From Cubamyces lactineus (taxonomy: Eukaryota > Basidiomycota > Agaricomycetes > Polyporales > Polyporaceae), in NCBI GenBank assembly GCA_022376465.1, contig JACDTU010000004.1:1984001-2048000 (forward strand): a stretch of DNA of 64,000 bases, in the 5' to 3' direction. Positions 1 through 10,205 of the stretch are shown here, piece after piece. The first letter of the stretch is position 1. Each line of letters begins with the position of its first letter. The translations under genes were made by a program, and so were the position numbers. A model generated the notes under the pieces. That model had not been told where the DNA came from. It worked only from the letters and a program-made list of their open reading frames with translations, and made no database searches.

Positions 1-1560
1 TTGGCCCTCATACACGTCCGACTCTCAATCGCAATGGGACGCGATGGACATCTCACCACAAGTGGAAATTCCTCCCGATGGATTTCCGCAATCGATGGAC
101 ATCCAGACGTCTCCGATGGTTCGGGAACATCCCGCGCGACCACAAATCGAAGACCCGATTTCCAACGGTGCGCACGGACACATCCAAGAAGTCCCACGGG
201 AACAGCCATCCAGCAAGCTTGGGAAGTTCAGCTTCGCCAGGAAGACGAGCAAATGGGGCCTTGGAGGCATGTTTGGGCACGGAGACAAGGGCTCACAGGC
301 CCTGGCGCCGGTGCAAGAAATCCCCGTCGGGTCTGCTGGCTCAACACCGTCTCTCAAGCGCACGCAGTCCTCGAGCACAGACAGCCGCTCACTCTCGGAA
401 CTCTCGCCGATGCAGGACGTGCCACGCGTCATTCTGGATCCCAAGCAGCGGAAGAAGGAGGCAGCACGCATGCAACGCGACGCAGAGAAGCAACGGCGGT
501 TGCTCGCGGAGAAAATGCAGAAGGAGCAGGCCCGAGCGGTCATGGAGAAGAGCAAGCGAATCCGCGACAGCTCCGGCGATTTCGAATGGCGCAGCACACA
601 CGCACTCGCCCTGCTCCATGGCACCGGAACGAGCGAGACGTTCACTCAGCAGCAGCAGGTGCGTCAAGGCAAGCAGCCAGCTGCAGCTGGGCCCATACGG
701 CAAACACAGAGCCACAGCGTCTCTTCCTTCAACGCCGCTGGTGGGAGCTTTGCCAGCCCACTCGACACCCACCCGCGTGGAGACTGGCGGAGAGACGAGC
801 GTGTGGCCAAGGCAAGGCGGCGAGATTTCGACGACGACCACTCAATGTCGTCAACAGACCTACCAAGCGGGGTCTCGGTCATCTCCTTCGCGACGGTGGA
901 TAGCGATCCTGGCCCGGCACGCCTACGACATCGACCGAGCGCGCTGGGTATCAGCCGCATGACCTCTATGTCGTCTCTTGGGACGACGATGTCGGACGAG
1001 TTCTCACCGCACGCACGGTCATCGACGTCTCTCGCGATGGAGCAGCAGTTCGCGAACGACTTCCACCTTCGGGCATCTGTGGACTCGTCGTCGATCTCAG
1101 ATGGTGGCTCACCTGCGGTCGCGCCGATGCATATGCTCTCGCTCTCGTCGCCAGTACCGTGGGCGCATCTCGAGAACGGGCAATCTGTTGAGGATGGGAA
1201 CGAGCGACCGACATTGAGCATCCCGCCGCAGCCGAAGCATCCAACCGGTTTCCAACCACAGGGTCCGCTTAGTCCTTATGAACACGGGCGAGGCGGTGAG
1301 AACGGCTATCCATCAAGTCCTGGAGTTGCACCGAAGTCGGCGATCAATCCCATGTTCAAAGTGGTGAGTTGCCTCATTTGAACTTCATCGCGGTCGTGCG
1401 CTAATTGTCATCTGCGCAGCCGCCGCTCATCACATCGCTCGGGCGTCCGGGTTCTCTACCACCCTTCTCTCAGCTCGAAGCCGTGGCCGAGGGCGAGTAC
1501 CCACCATTGTCGCCCATGTCGTTCACAAATCCGGAAGACCTTGCCAATGACTACAGCTAA
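1..1560 (+). CDS. Unrecognised Ser/Pro-rich protein, 5'-partial (C-terminal part)
   Basis: The frame is open from base 2 without a start, so the gene probably begins left of the window; the first in-frame ATG is at 44. Two exons are visible: 1-1363 and 1420-1560, joined by a 56-nt GT-AG intron with a CTAAT-like branch site. The phase is kept and the protein ends in ...DLANDYS. The visible part is mostly low-complexity Ser/Pro/Gln sequence. Two features stand out: a basic patch with an aromatic stretch (SKWGLGGMFG) near the start, and a highly charged predicted helix (KKEAARMQRDAEKQRRLLAE). This looks like the disordered tail of a larger regulatory protein, and I do not recognise the family. 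The splice and stop are well supported; the function is not. Confidence 0.7.
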
Positions 1561-3331
1561 CACCTGTGGTGCATTCCCCCATCTTCTTGCTGATTCTTCG
1601 CGCCTCCCCACTTCGTGGTTCCACTGCTGTACATCCTGGGTCACCTGTCGCATATCACGCTCGTTCTTGCTTCCTATTCAACGCCCCACCTGCTCCCATC
1701 TCCGACCTGCATGCGCCGCTGCAACCTGTACCCGCACCGCGCCCTCCTCATCATCCTCATCCCATCCACCTCCCTACCTCCGCTGGCCACGCCGCCATTT
1801 TTCACCGCCATGCATCCAACTCCCTCCCCACACTCTCATCGCCGCCCATCGACTTGTGCACATCTCGTTTTCTCGTACTTATCTGTTGCATTCGTTCGTC
1901 GTTCTTTGGACCTCCATTGTAGTTGTCTGGACTCCCGTCATCCACCACTATCTCTGCGGAACGCCAAGTGCGCACCCACACTTGCACTCGCGCACTCGCT
2001 GCCGACTGTCGACGGCTGCGCGCCTTGTCGCGGCCGCTGCCCGCTGCTGGTCTACGTTGTGCTGGCCTCCACACCCACACTCGCTCACCTTACTCTCTCA
2101 ATCCCCACCCTCCTCATCTCGCTCATACCGCGCTCTCTCTATTCGTCTTCACTCATGGTACATTATAATTCGTCCCCTATTCTAGGATGCTACGCGCACG
2201 CCCCAGTGGCTGTCGCGTGCTTGTGCGCGTGCGCAATTGCGTCGCCCGCCGCCTCTCCATTCCTCCATTGCATCGCATCATTATCGATCGCACATTACCC
2301 GCCTCGGCCGCACCACGGGTCCGCGCCGGGCGGGGCGCACCCCTTAGCTAACACTTATCATACCTAGACTACATTTCAAGTGTATTTGTACTACGTAGTC
2401 GCGCCGTTGCCGGCAAGAAAAGGAACTCAAACACACATCTCCTTTGGTTCGCAGGCGTGTCAGCCCGCTTCGGCGGACACCGCACGGAGCTGCTCGGAGG
2501 CACGAGAACGGGCAGTCAGCATTCTCCTCTGGAACGTTTCGGGGGAGCAGCACCGGTTCGTCGGTCTCAGCGGGGCAAGAGAAGGCGGCAGAAGACGGGC
2601 GTGTGCGTGCCAAGCTTCACAGGCGTGTTCAATAGGCCTAGGGCTGATGGTGGCAGCCCAATCGCCGTACGGAAGACATGCATGCCAGCCTTCGACCCGC
2701 AGCCTCTCGCAGCCACGCTCCGCGGTATAGCGGCTGGCAGAACCTTGCAGATCTGTCCTTATTGCTCATGAACGCACCAAAGGCGGCGGGGTAAGCCCTC
2801 ACGCTGAAGGCCTAGAGCGACGGGGCAGCAGAACTGTGAGACTCTCACGTACGGTGTATGAATGGACGATGGCGATTCATCGGAGCGAACGAGGGCGCGC
2901 CCGGTGACCTTAGCTGCGTGCGATGCGTTCGGCGTGTTCAACCGTCACCAGCAGGCTAACGGTCCTTTTGGCCTATCACCCCTCACGATAGTGCCCGAGT
3001 AGAGGCGTGATGGAGAAGGGAGGCAAGCGACATCGAGGACGCGCCGCTGGAAGCAAACGGGTTTCTGCCACACGTAACACGATAGATGCATGGACGCCTC
3101 AATGGGTGTGGATGGGGGTGAGAGAGAAGCACAGGAGAGGTGCGGGTATGTCTCTGCGTGGAAAATCGGCATTCACACGGACAGCCTTCCGGTCCCGAGG
3201 TATCACAATCGGAGAGACATGTCAAGCCCCGAAGAAGGATGGGTCGGACTTCGGTGGGCAAAGTGGTAAAAGTAGCGGTCCTGGCTGGTATTGGCGGGCT
3301 GAAGCAGGGTGCATACAGGACAGGGCGCCAT
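1561..3331. other. Intergenic region between convergent genes
   Basis: This 1.77-kb stretch separates the stop of the first gene (+) from the stop of NDUFS6 (-). The first 700 bases are strongly pyrimidine-rich on the + strand. They give long open frames full of Pro, Ser, His and Leu that lack a domain or credible introns. It probably holds two 3' UTRs and spacer. I see no gene, repeat or RNA in it. Confidence 0.5.
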
Positions 3332-3977
3332 CTAATGGGTGTGATGAGGTGCTTGCTCGAAGCGCAGGCCGCTGTCAGAGGAGACAGATGAGGATGAGAG
3401 CGCGACAAAAGAGAACGGGAAGCGTACCAGTAGCTGTGTACGAGAACAGAGAAGGTTCAAGATATCAGATTTCATGGCATTTCTAGGGGACATGGAAGGA
3501 GTTACGCACCCGCAAGCCCGAGGTCCCGGCTTGTCCTAAAGAATAGGCTCAGACACTGCACTCTGCCGACACCAGCTGCGCAAAACTCACCAAGTTGATG
3601 AAGATCTTGGGGTGACCAAGAGGACCTCCTCCTGCGACAAATTGAGGGATTGCACAACGAACATGCACTGAACACTTACCACCGTCACACACAGCCTTGC
3701 GACCGTGCACGACACGAATGGGCTCCTTGTTGATCATCTCCATTGCACTGAGAGGGTTTGGCTGGAGCTCCATGATGGTCTGTTCGAAACGCGGGCCAGA
3801 CTGGGCCTGAGGACGAGGACGTTGGCTTGTCGACCAAGTAGAAGGGTAGTTAGGAGCCTGAGGGACTACGGCGGAGGGAGAAGGAGCCTCATGAGCGGGG
3901 ACAGGGGAGGTGCTAGACGTCGAGGAGAGGCGGGTGAGGGGGCGGGCGAGGCCCTGGAGAGCTCGTCGGGCGAGCAT
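3332..3977 (-). CDS. NDUFS6: NADH dehydrogenase (complex I) zinc-binding subunit, NDUFS6-like
   Basis: Subunit of mitochondrial complex I that binds one zinc ion and sits in the matrix arm. The model has five exons on the minus strand: 3977-3680, 3631-3591, 3535-3510, 3433-3428 and 3371-3332, giving 136 residues. The N-terminus (MLARRALQGLARPLTR) is a basic, Ser-rich mitochondrial presequence. The family core follows: RFEQT, MELQPNPLSAMEMI, EPIRVVHGRKAVCDGGGG, LGHPKIFINLDKPGPR and CGYCGLRFEQ, which contains the zinc ligands (Cys, His, Cys, Cys). The fourth exon is only 6 nt and supplies part of Gly-Tyr-Cys inside CGYCG. Without it the frame and the zinc site are lost. The gene is divergent from HSP104, 351 bp away. 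Family assignment is very secure. The microexon is inferred from phase and motif. Confidence 0.93.
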
Positions 3978-4328
3978 GGCGGTCGAGACGGAAGGTGGCG
4001 GGGCCGGATTAGGCAGGCGTCGGGCGCTGAGGAGGCGAGGAGTGTGGGAAACGCAGGGCCGGCGTGGGCCGGGTGGTGAGGGAGAAGGTGACGTCAGAAA
4101 AAGGAAAGAGGACGGTCTAGTTGAGCCACTACTCGAACGTTCGAGCCAGTCGAGCCTATTCCCGCCACTTCGACGCCTTTCGACAGGGATTAATGGTCTT
4201 GGTATATAACAGCCCTGCAGCCCAGGGGCTTCTCCTCAATCTACATTCCACGACTTACGATTCACTCTAAACTCTTCTTGATACCCTTCTCCTAAATCCC
4301 CCTTTCTCTTTTCTTCTTTACGACCATC
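3978..4328. promoter_or_regulatory. Divergent promoter NDUFS6 / HSP104 with CRE, HSE and TATA motifs
   Basis: The 351 bp between the two start codons contain three recognisable elements. A perfect CRE/ATF palindrome TGACGTCA lies at 4089-4096. A heat-shock-element core of alternating GAA and TTC units (GAACGTTC, then GAG) lies at 4135-4145. A TATA box (TATATAA) lies at about 4203-4209, some 120 bp before the HSP104 ATG. The HSE and TATA favour stress-induced HSP104 transcription. The NDUFS6 side shows no TATA. Motifs are seen directly; their use is inference. Confidence 0.6.
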
Positions 4329-7300
4329 ATGGCTTCGTCTATGAACTTCACCGACAGGACCCAGGAGTCCCTTGCGGCCGCGATCCAGCTCGCAAAGGAC
4401 TACGCAAACGCACAGGGTAAGTTCCTCAGTCGCCAGATATCCAGGAATGGAATAGGGGGCTAACATTGCACCTCTAGTTCACCCTGCTCACATCGCTTTT
4501 GCACTCCTTAACGAGGGCCAAGGCGAGGGTGCACCTACAACGCATGGGTCACACTCGCTATTCAACTCCGTCATCGAGAAGGCTGGCGGTGACCCTGTAA
4601 GTAGTTGAATGCACGCGTCAACAGGTAGAATCCAGTACTAACATCTCGAATAGGTCACCGTCAGGAGAGGTCTCCAGAAGATCATCGTCCGCCTTCCTAC
4701 ACAGTCTCCACCGCCAGAGGAGATCTCTCTCAGTACCGCTGCGTTGAAGGTCCTTCGCGAGGCCGAGTCCTTGCGCAAGACCATGCACGACTCCTACATT
4801 GCTCAGGATCACATCCTCGCCGCTCTCATCAAGGACCCTTCAATACAGCCCGTGCTGAAGGAAGCCGGCCTGACTGAGGACGTTCTCAAGACTGCCATCG
4901 ACCAGATCCGGGGCAATCGCCGAGTCGACAGCAAGAACGCCGAACAAGGTTTCGACGCTCTCAGCAAGTACGCCACTGATCTTACCGCTCTCGCGGAAGA
5001 GGGCAAACTCGATCCTGTCATCGGTCGTGATAACGAAATCCGCCGTGTCATCCGGATTCTGTGCAGACGGTAGGTTATCTTTCTCATCATCGCGCAAAGA
5101 CGTGTGTTCCTAACATCTGTTGCAGGACGAAGAACAACCCTGTCCTCATCGGTGAACCCGGTGTAGGAAAGTCCGCCATCGCAGAAGGCCTCGCACAACG
5201 GATCGTCAACCGCGATGTTCCGGCTTCGCTCATCGCTCGTCTCTACTCTCTTGATATGGGCGCACTCATGGCGGGTGCGAAGTACAAGGGAGAATATGAG
5301 GAGCGTATCAAGTCCGTCCTGAATGAAGTCGAGAAGGCCTCGGAGGAGGGCACCGGCATCATCCTCTTCATCGACGAGTTGCACCTCATCATGGCAGGCC
5401 GGGGCGCGGAGGGAGCTGGCATGGACGCCGGTAACCTCTTCAAGCCTCTGCTCGCTCGTGGCAAACTTCGTTGTATTGGTGCCACCACCCTCGCCGAGTA
5501 CAGGAAGTACATCGAATCAGATCCTGCCCTCGAGCGTCGGTTCGCTCAAGTCCTCGTCAACGAGCCTTCGGTGCCCGAGACGATCTCCATCCTCCGTGGT
5601 ATCCGCGAGAAGTACGAGGTCCACCACGGTGTCCGGATTCACGACGGCGCCCTCATCGCTGCCGCGCAACTTGCTCATCGCTACCTCACGTCAAGACGAC
5701 TGCCTGACTCTGCCATCGACTTGGTTGATGAAGCCTGCGCGAGGTAAGTTTTGTGAAGTCATGTTCTGTGTTACGAATCGTGACTGACTTCTTTCCAGTG
5801 TACGCGTGACTCGCGAGACCGCTCCTGAAGCAATCGACAAGCTGCAGAGACGTAAGCTCGAACTCGAGGTTGAAATCCACGCTCTCGAACGGGAGAAGGA
5901 CGAAGCCTCCAAGGAGCGTCTCGCCGCCGCTCGCAAGGCTATCGCCGACGTCGAAGACCAGCTCCAGCCCCTTCAGGCCGCGTACGAAGCCGAGAAGCAG
6001 CGTGGCGACGAGATCAACGCCGTTCGCCGGCGTATCGACGAGCTCAAGGCGAAGGCCGACGAAGCTGAACGTCGCTACGACTTGGCGACCGCGTCCGACC
6101 TCAGGTACTACGCCCTTCCCGACCTCCAGAACAAGCTTGCCCAGCTCGAGGCAAAGAAGGCCGAGGAGGACGCTGCACGGGGCTCCGGTACCGACACCGT
6201 CACTCCAGAGCAGATTGCCGAGATCGTCGCGAGGTGGACCAACATCCCTGTAACGCGGCTCATGAGCACCGAGAAGGAGAAGCTCCTTCGCATGGAGAAG
6301 ATCCTTGCGGAGAGCGTCGTCGGTCAGCCCGAAGCGGTCAAAGCGGTCGCAAACGCGATTCGTCTCAGCCGCTCTGGCTTGCGGAACGCCAATCGGCCAA
6401 TCGCGAGCTTCTTGTTCGCTGGTCCTTCCGGTACTGGTAAGACCTTGATGAGCAAGACGGTAAGCAGCCCTCGATATATGCGGTTATATGCGGTATTCTG
6501 ACGACTCTTCCTGCAGCTCGCTACGCTACTCTTCGACTCCGCCGAAGCGATGATCCGTATCGACGGTTCCGAATACTCTGAGAAGCACTCGATCGCTCGT
6601 CTCATCGGTGCTCCTCCGGGCTACGTGGGCCACGACCAGGGTGGCCAGCTCACGGAGTACATCCGTCGGAAGCCGTACTCGATCGTGCTCATCGACGAGA
6701 TCGAGAAGGCCTCGAGGGAGTTCTACCAGCTCTTCCTCCAGGTCCTCGACGATGGTCGGTTGACCGATGGCCAGGGCCGTGTCGTCGACTTCCGCAACAC
6801 GGTCATCATCATGACGAGCAACCTTGGCGCAGCGTTCCTCAACGACATGGGTGAAGGCCCCGTCAAGCCGCAGACCAGGGAACTTGTCATGGGCGCGATT
6901 CGCAACCACTTCCCGCCCGAGTTCATCAACCGTATTGATGAGATCGTCATCTTCGTGAGTATACATTTAATTCTGTCTTCGTGTACGACAAGGTTACTGA
7001 CTCTTGTCTCCGCAGCGTACATTGTCTCGTGCCAACGTGCTGAAGATCGTCGACATCCGTCTCAAGGAGGTCCAGGAGCGTCTCACGGACCGCAAGATGA
7101 AGCTCGAGCTAGACGACGCGGCGAAGAACTACCTCATGTCGATCGGCTACTCGCCCGTCTACGGCGCGCGGCCGCTCAACCGCGCCATCCAGCAGGAGCT
7201 CCTCAACCCGCTCTCGGTCATGATCCTCTCCGAGCGCATCCGCGACGGCGAGACGGTCCGCGTCACGTTCGACGGCCCGCACAACCGCCTTCAGATCATC

Positions 7301-7381
7301 CCGAACCACGAGGGCACGGGCGAGACGATGGACGTCGACGACTACGACGACGACGACATCGAGATCGAGGAGATGGACTGA
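4329..7381 (+). CDS. HSP104: Heat-shock protein Hsp104, ClpB-type AAA+ disaggregase
   Basis: Hexameric ATP-driven disaggregase that extracts proteins from aggregates with Hsp70/Hsp40, acting in cytosol and nucleus. Seven exons: 4329-4416, 4478-4596, 4654-5069, 5126-5743, 5799-6459, 6517-6954 and 7016-7381. They total 901 residues, close to the 908 of the yeast protein, and every junction is in phase. Domains in order: Clp N-domain (residues about 1-150); first AAA+ module with Walker [10 protein letters not shown] and Walker [10 protein letters not shown]; middle coiled-coil domain (about 410-540, [19 protein letters not shown]); second AAA+ module with GPSGTGKT and LIDEIEKA; and a C-terminal sensor domain. 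The protein ends in an acidic tail closing with IEEMD. The start ATG is in good context after a pyrimidine-rich leader. The upstream HSE and TATA fit heat induction. Confidence 0.97.
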
Positions 7382-7812
7382 GCGCACCGTGCGCGGTCGG
7401 TCGGCCAGCGCGAGCGCAAAATGGACTCTAGGACATCGCGCTGGAAGGATGTAAGCGGTGGATGGACTGGTGGAAGTGTACGATAGAGCTACTGTAGAGC
7501 GAACGGTGCGAGACGCTACTCACCGGTGACGATCTAGTGTATAGCGAGTGATTCTTGCATTTGTATCATAGGCACTTCGCAACGCATTTGTACGATAGGC
7601 ACGCTTATTCATTCCATTCCACTCTTTTGCCTTTACTAGTCGTATTGTGTGCGCGTCGCCAATGCGGAAAACAGACAGATGCTTCGGATATTCAGGTGCG
7701 TTGGTATTCATGCATATGACTTTGCAATGACATATATCTCGTGCAGAACCAACTCTACATATGCACAAGTTCAACGTGAAGGAAGTGATGCACGTATCGC
7801 AGTACTATTCCA
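7382..7812. other. 3' spacer between HSP104 and the next (convergent) gene
   Basis: 431 bp, AT-richer than the flanking exons. It carries the 3' ends of HSP104 (+) and of the unknown gene (-). Short direct repeats occur around 7560-7600 (TTGTATCATAGGCAC / TTGTACGATAGGCAC). No gene is seen. Confidence 0.5.
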
Positions 7813-9087
7813 TCAAGAACCCTCTTCTTTGATCACAGGTCGCCGGTTATCCTTCTTCACATTCCGTATGCGACCGGACTGCAGATGGGTCACCTGAGGG
7901 TGCTTCCAAACAGCTTTGAACTACAAAACACAATGAGTATTCTGCCCTAAGTAACGCAGGTACACTCTTATACGTACCCGTTTTCCTTGCATCTCCAGCC
8001 GGATTCCCCACTCGTCCAGATGCTGCACAAGATGCTTGTCGACCATATACCCAAACGCCTCGCGCACCCAGTCCTCGCGGATATTCCAGCTCTTGCTCTT
8101 TAGCCGGCGCTTCTCATCCTCCGTAAGATCCTCCGTCGCGAGGTTCTCCCCGGTGAGGTGCAGCAGGTCGATGAGGTAACCGCACTCCTGCACGGGGCAC
8201 ACCCACTGGAACGTCGCTGACACTTGGGGCGGGACGTAGAACTCGGACGGGATGAGCGCGACGATGTCTGGGTCGACGGGCGAGACGGGGCGGGAGTCAG
8301 GCAGCCCTGATGACGAGCTTGAGGGCGAGCCGGGAGGGGTCGAGGCTGTGGAGAAGTCGGAGTCGTACGTGCGCAGCATAGTGTCGTCGTATATGGGCGA
8401 GGGGGCACGGTATATGAGTGCAGATGCAGGTGCAGGTGCGGGTGCGGGCGCGTTCAAGGCTGGCGAGTTGGTCGACCGCCGTGTGGAGGAGGATGTCGAG
8501 GCCCGTGAGGAGTTGCGCGTTTGCACTCGTGTCTACAAGCGAAGCAGTAAGCTAAGAGCAGAGAACTGCATTCTCCGAGGAGGTGTACATACCTGATGAG
8601 TCTTCTTCCCCTTCTTGGGCTTAGGGACAGTCACAGGCGGTAGCTCTTCGCCACCGCCGTCGAGAGAGACTTCCACGCCGTCACTGATTCCCCACTGTAT
8701 CCCCTCGCGGGCAGCCAGTCGTCTGGTGCGACGAATATCCACAAGCCATCTCTTCCAGAGATCGACGTCTAGCCACTTGTACTGGCGCAGAGCCGCGACT
8801 TCCTGCACGACCCAATCAGCGTGGGTCGCGATGAGCGAGTACACCTCCGCGCGGGAGACGTGTCGGAGGGTGTGCTCACGCGCGCCGCGCATGCGTCCGC
8901 CACTCTCAGGCTCGATATCAGAGTCTTCGTCCGAATCGTACACTGGGCGGTAGCGGCGGGATGCACCGGGCTGTGCCATGTGCGTCATGTAGAGGTCGAC
9001 GAACCAGTCCGGCGTACGCTTTGACAGAGGCGTCTTATTATCGTTATGGTGGTTTGATCCAGCGTCGAGGCAGAGGAGATTGGTCAT
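7813..9087 (-). CDS. Unknown protein with a possible C-x4-C / H-x3-H metal site
   Basis: Three exons on the minus strand: 9087-8593, 8532-7978 and 7920-7813, giving 385 residues with every junction in phase. The start is the ATG at 9087; a GTG lies just upstream in frame. The first third is ordered and helical with many Trp (PDWFVDLYMTHMAQPG, WVVQEVAALRQYKWLDVDLWKRWL). The middle is Ser/Pro/Ala-rich and disordered. The last 120 residues are ordered and include CPVQEC (Cys277, Cys282) and HLVQH (His332, His336), which could bind zinc although the spacing is long. The C-terminus is basic (RIRNVKKDNRRPVIKEE). I do not recognise the family. The consistent splicing argues for a real gene, probably nuclear. 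Function is not assigned. Confidence 0.75.
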
Positions 9088-9290
9088 CACGTTAAACAGG
9101 CGATAGCGAGCAAGGTACTAGAGGTGGCTGCTGCATCAGAAGAGTACACAGAAGAGATCACCTATACGCGCGGAGAAAAACACACCAGTCTACTTCGTTT
9201 GAATGTGTGGACGTGAAGGCTTTCGACCGTATAACGTCGGAATCTCGACCAACACGTTTGAGCATTGAACACAAGCCGCATGGTTACATG

Positions 9291-10087
9291 CTAGTGACTC
9301 ACTCCGTTCTTCCAGAGACGATCAACAGTCCTTCGGGGACGTATACCGCTAACAAAGCTCAGCGAACTATAGTATGTCGTAAGAACGGGGATCACTGTAC
9401 AAGACAGGTAGACAGCAGGGAGATGCTTGACACCCTGTATTTCGACCTTGATTTTGATCTGACCGCCATTTGCAGAATCATACATGCTTTTGATGGAGAT
9501 GGTGCTCGCGTTTCCCTGTCCACCGCGGGCTTTCCGAGCATTGACGTCCCGTCCCCTGAGCTCCCGCTCGATTGTCGCACATGCATCGTTAGTGAGCCAG
9601 GACAGAGACCGGATCTCCAGTATACCCCGGAAGCGTATGGGTATGTCGCTGAAGCGATCCGGGTCGTATTCTGGCTGTGTTGGTTCGCACTCGTCTAGTC
9701 TGTTGGTACCGTATAAGCCTTCATGAGAGAAGTGAGAAAGATCCATATTACGTGCCCTGTTACTTTCCCGCCGCATTCGAGGAGTAGTCGCCTCAGTGCG
9801 AGGACGTTATTGCTCGTGGTGCTCTTGCACGCTGCGGTCAAGACGTCTTCTTCAAGATATGGACCGAATGGTTCCTCAACCAACTCGCGCAATGTAAGAC
9901 CTCGTCCTGCAGGCGGCATTTCCACCAAATATCGAGCGTTGTCAAATCGGTAGCTTGAACAATCCTGAGTACGCCTAATTGCACGAATGTAGCTGGCGAT
10001 GGCTGAAGTGGCTGAGAGCGCGATCGAAGGAAACGCGAAAGTGGCACGTAGCCACGTGGTTTTGCCTAAAACGGGAAAGGCTGTCAA
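9291..10087 (-). CDS. Doubtful hypothetical gene or gene remnant
   Basis: Two open blocks on the minus strand can be joined in phase by an 89-nt GT-AG intron (9675-9763). The upstream block contains LVEMPPAGRGLTLRELVEE and LALRRLLLECGGK; the downstream block contains FRGILEIRSLSWLTNDACAT. The composition looks protein-like, but no ATG starts the upstream block; its open frame begins with TTG near 10087. The 5' end would have to lie in an unseen exon overlapping the promoter of the transporter gene that starts at 10206. The 3' end is also unclear: the frame stays open to 9291, but a further intron could end it near 9400. It may be a degraded gene. No family recognised. Confidence 0.3.
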
Positions 10088-10205
10088 AGGGGCGTGCAGG
10101 TGTTGTGCGCAAGAGACGCGGCGTGTGCTACGGTGCAGTCTCCATCGCTCAGGTCAGTCGACTCGCAACGCCTGGCTCTGCTGCCACTCTCCTCTCCTTC
10201 TCTTC

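Noticed and set aside
1541..2367. Long overlapping open frames (up to 250 codons) on the + strand after the first gene
   Set aside because: They arise from a pyrimidine-rich stretch, are dominated by Pro, Ser, His and Leu, overlap each other in two frames and lack domains or consistent introns.
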